Assembly (NCBI RefSeq): GCF_001465545.3
Contig: NZ_CP013480.3
Span: 2,604,001-2,668,000 of the forward strand
Direction: 5' to 3'
Length of the DNA stretch: 64,000 bases
Source of the DNA: Pandoraea norimbergensis
Lineage (GTDB): Bacteria > Pseudomonadota > Gammaproteobacteria > Burkholderiales > Burkholderiaceae
Below are positions 62,564-64,000 of the stretch, piece after piece (positions within the stretch are counted from its first letter, which is position 1; the number at the start of each line of letters is the position of its first letter). The position numbers and the translations under genes were made by a program. Under the pieces are notes generated by a model, which did not search any database, was not told the origin of the DNA, and saw only the letters and a program-made list of their open reading frames with translations.

Positions 62564-64000
62564 ATGGCGCAATACAAAACACCAGGCGTATACGTAGTCG
62601 AACAAAATGCGTTTCCCAACTCCGTGGTGGAAGTCGCCACGGCCGTCCCGGCATTCATCGGCTATACCCAGTTCGCCGATAACAAGGGCACGCCGCTGGC
62701 CAATACGCCGTGGCGTATCAGCTCGATGGCGGAATTCGTGACGTACTTCGGTGGCGCACCTGCCACGAGCTACTCGCTCGACGCGGTGCCGGCAGCACCG
62801 AGCGCACCGGCGGCTGCCAAGAAGGCAGACGGCGGCGACGCAGCGGCTGCCGATGCGGGTGGCGCCACGCCGCCGGCACGCCCGGTGGTGACCGATCTTT
62901 TCATCGGCGCGACCGGCGCGCGCAAGCCGTTCAAGTTCACGCCGCAGGGCACGGAATACCTGCTGTACTACAGCATGCTGCTGTTCTTCCAGAACGGCGG
63001 CGGCCCGTGCTACATCGTGTCGGTCGGCACGTACGCCGACGGCGAGATCGACCCGGGCAAGCTGACCGCCGGTATCGATACGCTCGTCAAGGAGCAGGAA
63101 CCCACGATGGTGGTGGTGCCCGAAGCCGTGCGCCTGTCGAGTCAGGACTGCACGACCGTGCAGCGCGCGATGCTCATGCACTGCGGTTACACGATGCGTA
63201 ACCGCTTCGCAATCGTTGATGTCTTCGACGGCTCGTGGGACCGTCAGGCGCCCGGCGGCGATGCCATCACGGCATTCCGCGATTCGGTGGGCTCGGAGTT
63301 TCTGGACTTCGGCGCGGGCTACTACCCGTGGGTCAACACGTCGATCGTGACCGAGAAAGATCTCGACTTCACGAGGATTTCGAACCCGGCACAACTGCAA
63401 TCGTTGATCACGGCAGAACTGGCGGCTGTGCTCAACCCCGTGCCGGCATCGCCTGCCGCGACGGCGAAGGCCAAGCAGATTCAGGAAGTGCTGACGCAAC
63501 TCGGCGGTACGGCCGCCCCGGCAGCGCCTGCCGGAGGCGATGCCGCTGCGGCGAAACCGGACGCCGCCGCTGACGCCGGTGGTGCCGATGCGAAGCCCGC
63601 CGCCGATGCGGGCGGTGCTGATGTAGCCGCAGCAGCGAAGCCTGCTGCCAAGCCAGCGGTCATGTCGCCGAACGACATCGAGACGCTGCACAAGACGCTG
63701 GCCGCGCTGAGCAATGTGTACGTGCAGGTGCTGCAATCACTGCAAAAGAAGCTCAACTTGCTGCCGCCGTCGGCTGGCATGGCAGGGCTGTACACGCTCG
63801 TCGACAACACGCGCGGCGTATGGAAGGCACCGGCCAACGTGAGCCTGAACGGCGTGGTGTCGCCCAGCGTGAGCATCTCGAATGCCGATCAGGAAGACCT
63901 CAACGCACCGACCAACGGCAAGTCGGTCAACGCCATTCGCAGCTTCATCGGCGAAGGCGTGATGGTGTGGGGTGCCCGCACGCTCGACGGCAACAGCCTC
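62564..64000 (+). CDS. Contractile tail sheath protein, truncated by the window edge
   Basis: 479 codons are visible, ending in-frame at the last base. MAQYKTPGVYVVEQNAF, YKTPG and FIGYTQFA at the start, GPCYIVSVGTY and RNRFAIVDV in the middle and GEGVMVWGARTLDGNSL at the right end are classic features of phage-type/Pvc sheath proteins. The sheath contracts to drive the inner tube through a target membrane. Two Ala/Asp/Gly/Pro-rich insertions (about residues 75-107 and 315-366) interrupt the usual domain and share an ADAGGA core. Confidence 0.92.
   Translation, partial: MAQYKTPGVYVVEQNAFPNSVVEVATAVPAFIGYTQFADNKGTPLANTPWRISSMAEFVTYFGGAPATSYSLDAVPAAPSAPAAAKKADGGDAAAADAGGATPPARPVVTDLFIGATGARKPFKFTPQGTEYLLYYSMLLFFQNGGGPCYIVSVGTYADGEIDPGKLTAGIDTLVKEQEPTMVVVPEAVRLSSQDCTTVQRAMLMHCGYTMRNRFAIVDVFDGSWDRQAPGGDAITAFRDSVGSEFLDFGAGYYPWVNTSIVTEKDLDFTRISNPAQLQSLITAELAAVLNPVPASPAATAKAKQIQEVLTQLGGTAAPAAPAGGDAAAAKPDAAADAGGADAKPAADAGGADVAAAAKPAAKPAVMSPNDIETLHKTLAALSNVYVQVLQSLQKKLNLLPPSAGMAGLYTLVDNTRGVWKAPANVSLNGVVSPSVSISNADQEDLNAPTNGKSVNAIRSFIGEGVMVWGARTLDGNSL

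Noticed and set aside
61700..63736. A 678-codon open frame on the minus strand opposite the unknown eCIS gene and sheath
   Set aside because: Composition is Arg/His-rich and repetitive with no domain, while the plus strand encodes a clear sheath.

Overview
The window is a high-GC, gene-dense piece of a betaproteobacterial chromosome, most likely Burkholderiaceae (Burkholderia, Paraburkholderia or Pandoraea type). The clues are a 433-residue dialkylglycine decarboxylase with its divergent LysR regulator that matches my memory of the Burkholderia cepacia protein almost throughout, a Burkholderia-type trimeric porin, an entericidin lipoprotein, many LysR/GntR/IclR regulators beside small catabolic operons, and several sulfonate-uptake genes. 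I see no tRNA, rRNA, CRISPR array, insertion sequence or prophage integrase.

Layout. 1-7 kb: start of a secreted protease, a lipoprotein with a Pro/Ala-rich tail, a TonB receptor plus a small DUF2946-like protein behind a tandem palindromic operator, an orphan sulfonate-binding protein and a GT39-type glycosyltransferase. 7-10.5 kb: a near-ideal ModE box between a Cys-rich unknown protein and a molybdate/tungstate-type binding protein plus permease, then an esterase gene broken by one in-frame TAA. 10.5-13.2 kb: dgdA/dgdR and entericidin. 13.3-23.5 kb: an organosulfur island with two flavin monooxygenases of the NtaA/SnaA type, two sulfonate-binding proteins, a sulfate-exporter-like transporter with a 53-residue membrane partner, a complete SsuB/SsuC-type ABC transporter with two permeases, and a rhodanese. 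23.6-28.3 kb: LysR, PBP1A, D-cysteine desulfhydrase.

28.4-38.1 kb: a catabolic cluster (GntR regulator, HpcH/HpaI aldolase, carbon-nitrogen hydrolase, two alpha/beta hydrolases, an Fe3+/polyamine-type ABC transporter, porin). Copies of one AGTAGCC-containing motif lie in three of its promoter regions, so it looks like one regulon. 38.2-49.6 kb: RidA and LysR, a chemotaxis receptor behind a likely sigma-28 promoter, a GAF-PAS-GGDEF-EAL protein, an isochorismatase-fold protein without its catalytic residues, a nitroreductase next to a Fur-box-like sequence, an AhpD-like protein, an OYE-type oxidoreductase with a MerR regulator, a slipin-like SPFH protein and a Crp/Fnr regulator.

49.7-55.5 kb: an operon of HMG-CoA-lyase-like enzyme, CaiB-type CoA transferase, MFS carrier and exported amidohydrolase, facing an IclR regulator across three 17-bp palindromes. 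55.5-60.7 kb: a hydantoin/pyrimidine-like utilisation cluster (GntR, MFS, maleate-isomerase-like protein, dihydropyrimidinase, racemase-fold protein). 61.0 kb to the right edge: the first three genes of what looks like an extracellular contractile injection system (Pvc16/DUF4255 protein, unknown protein, tail sheath), which continues past the window. This locus and the two operator-defined catabolic regulons are the parts most worth following.
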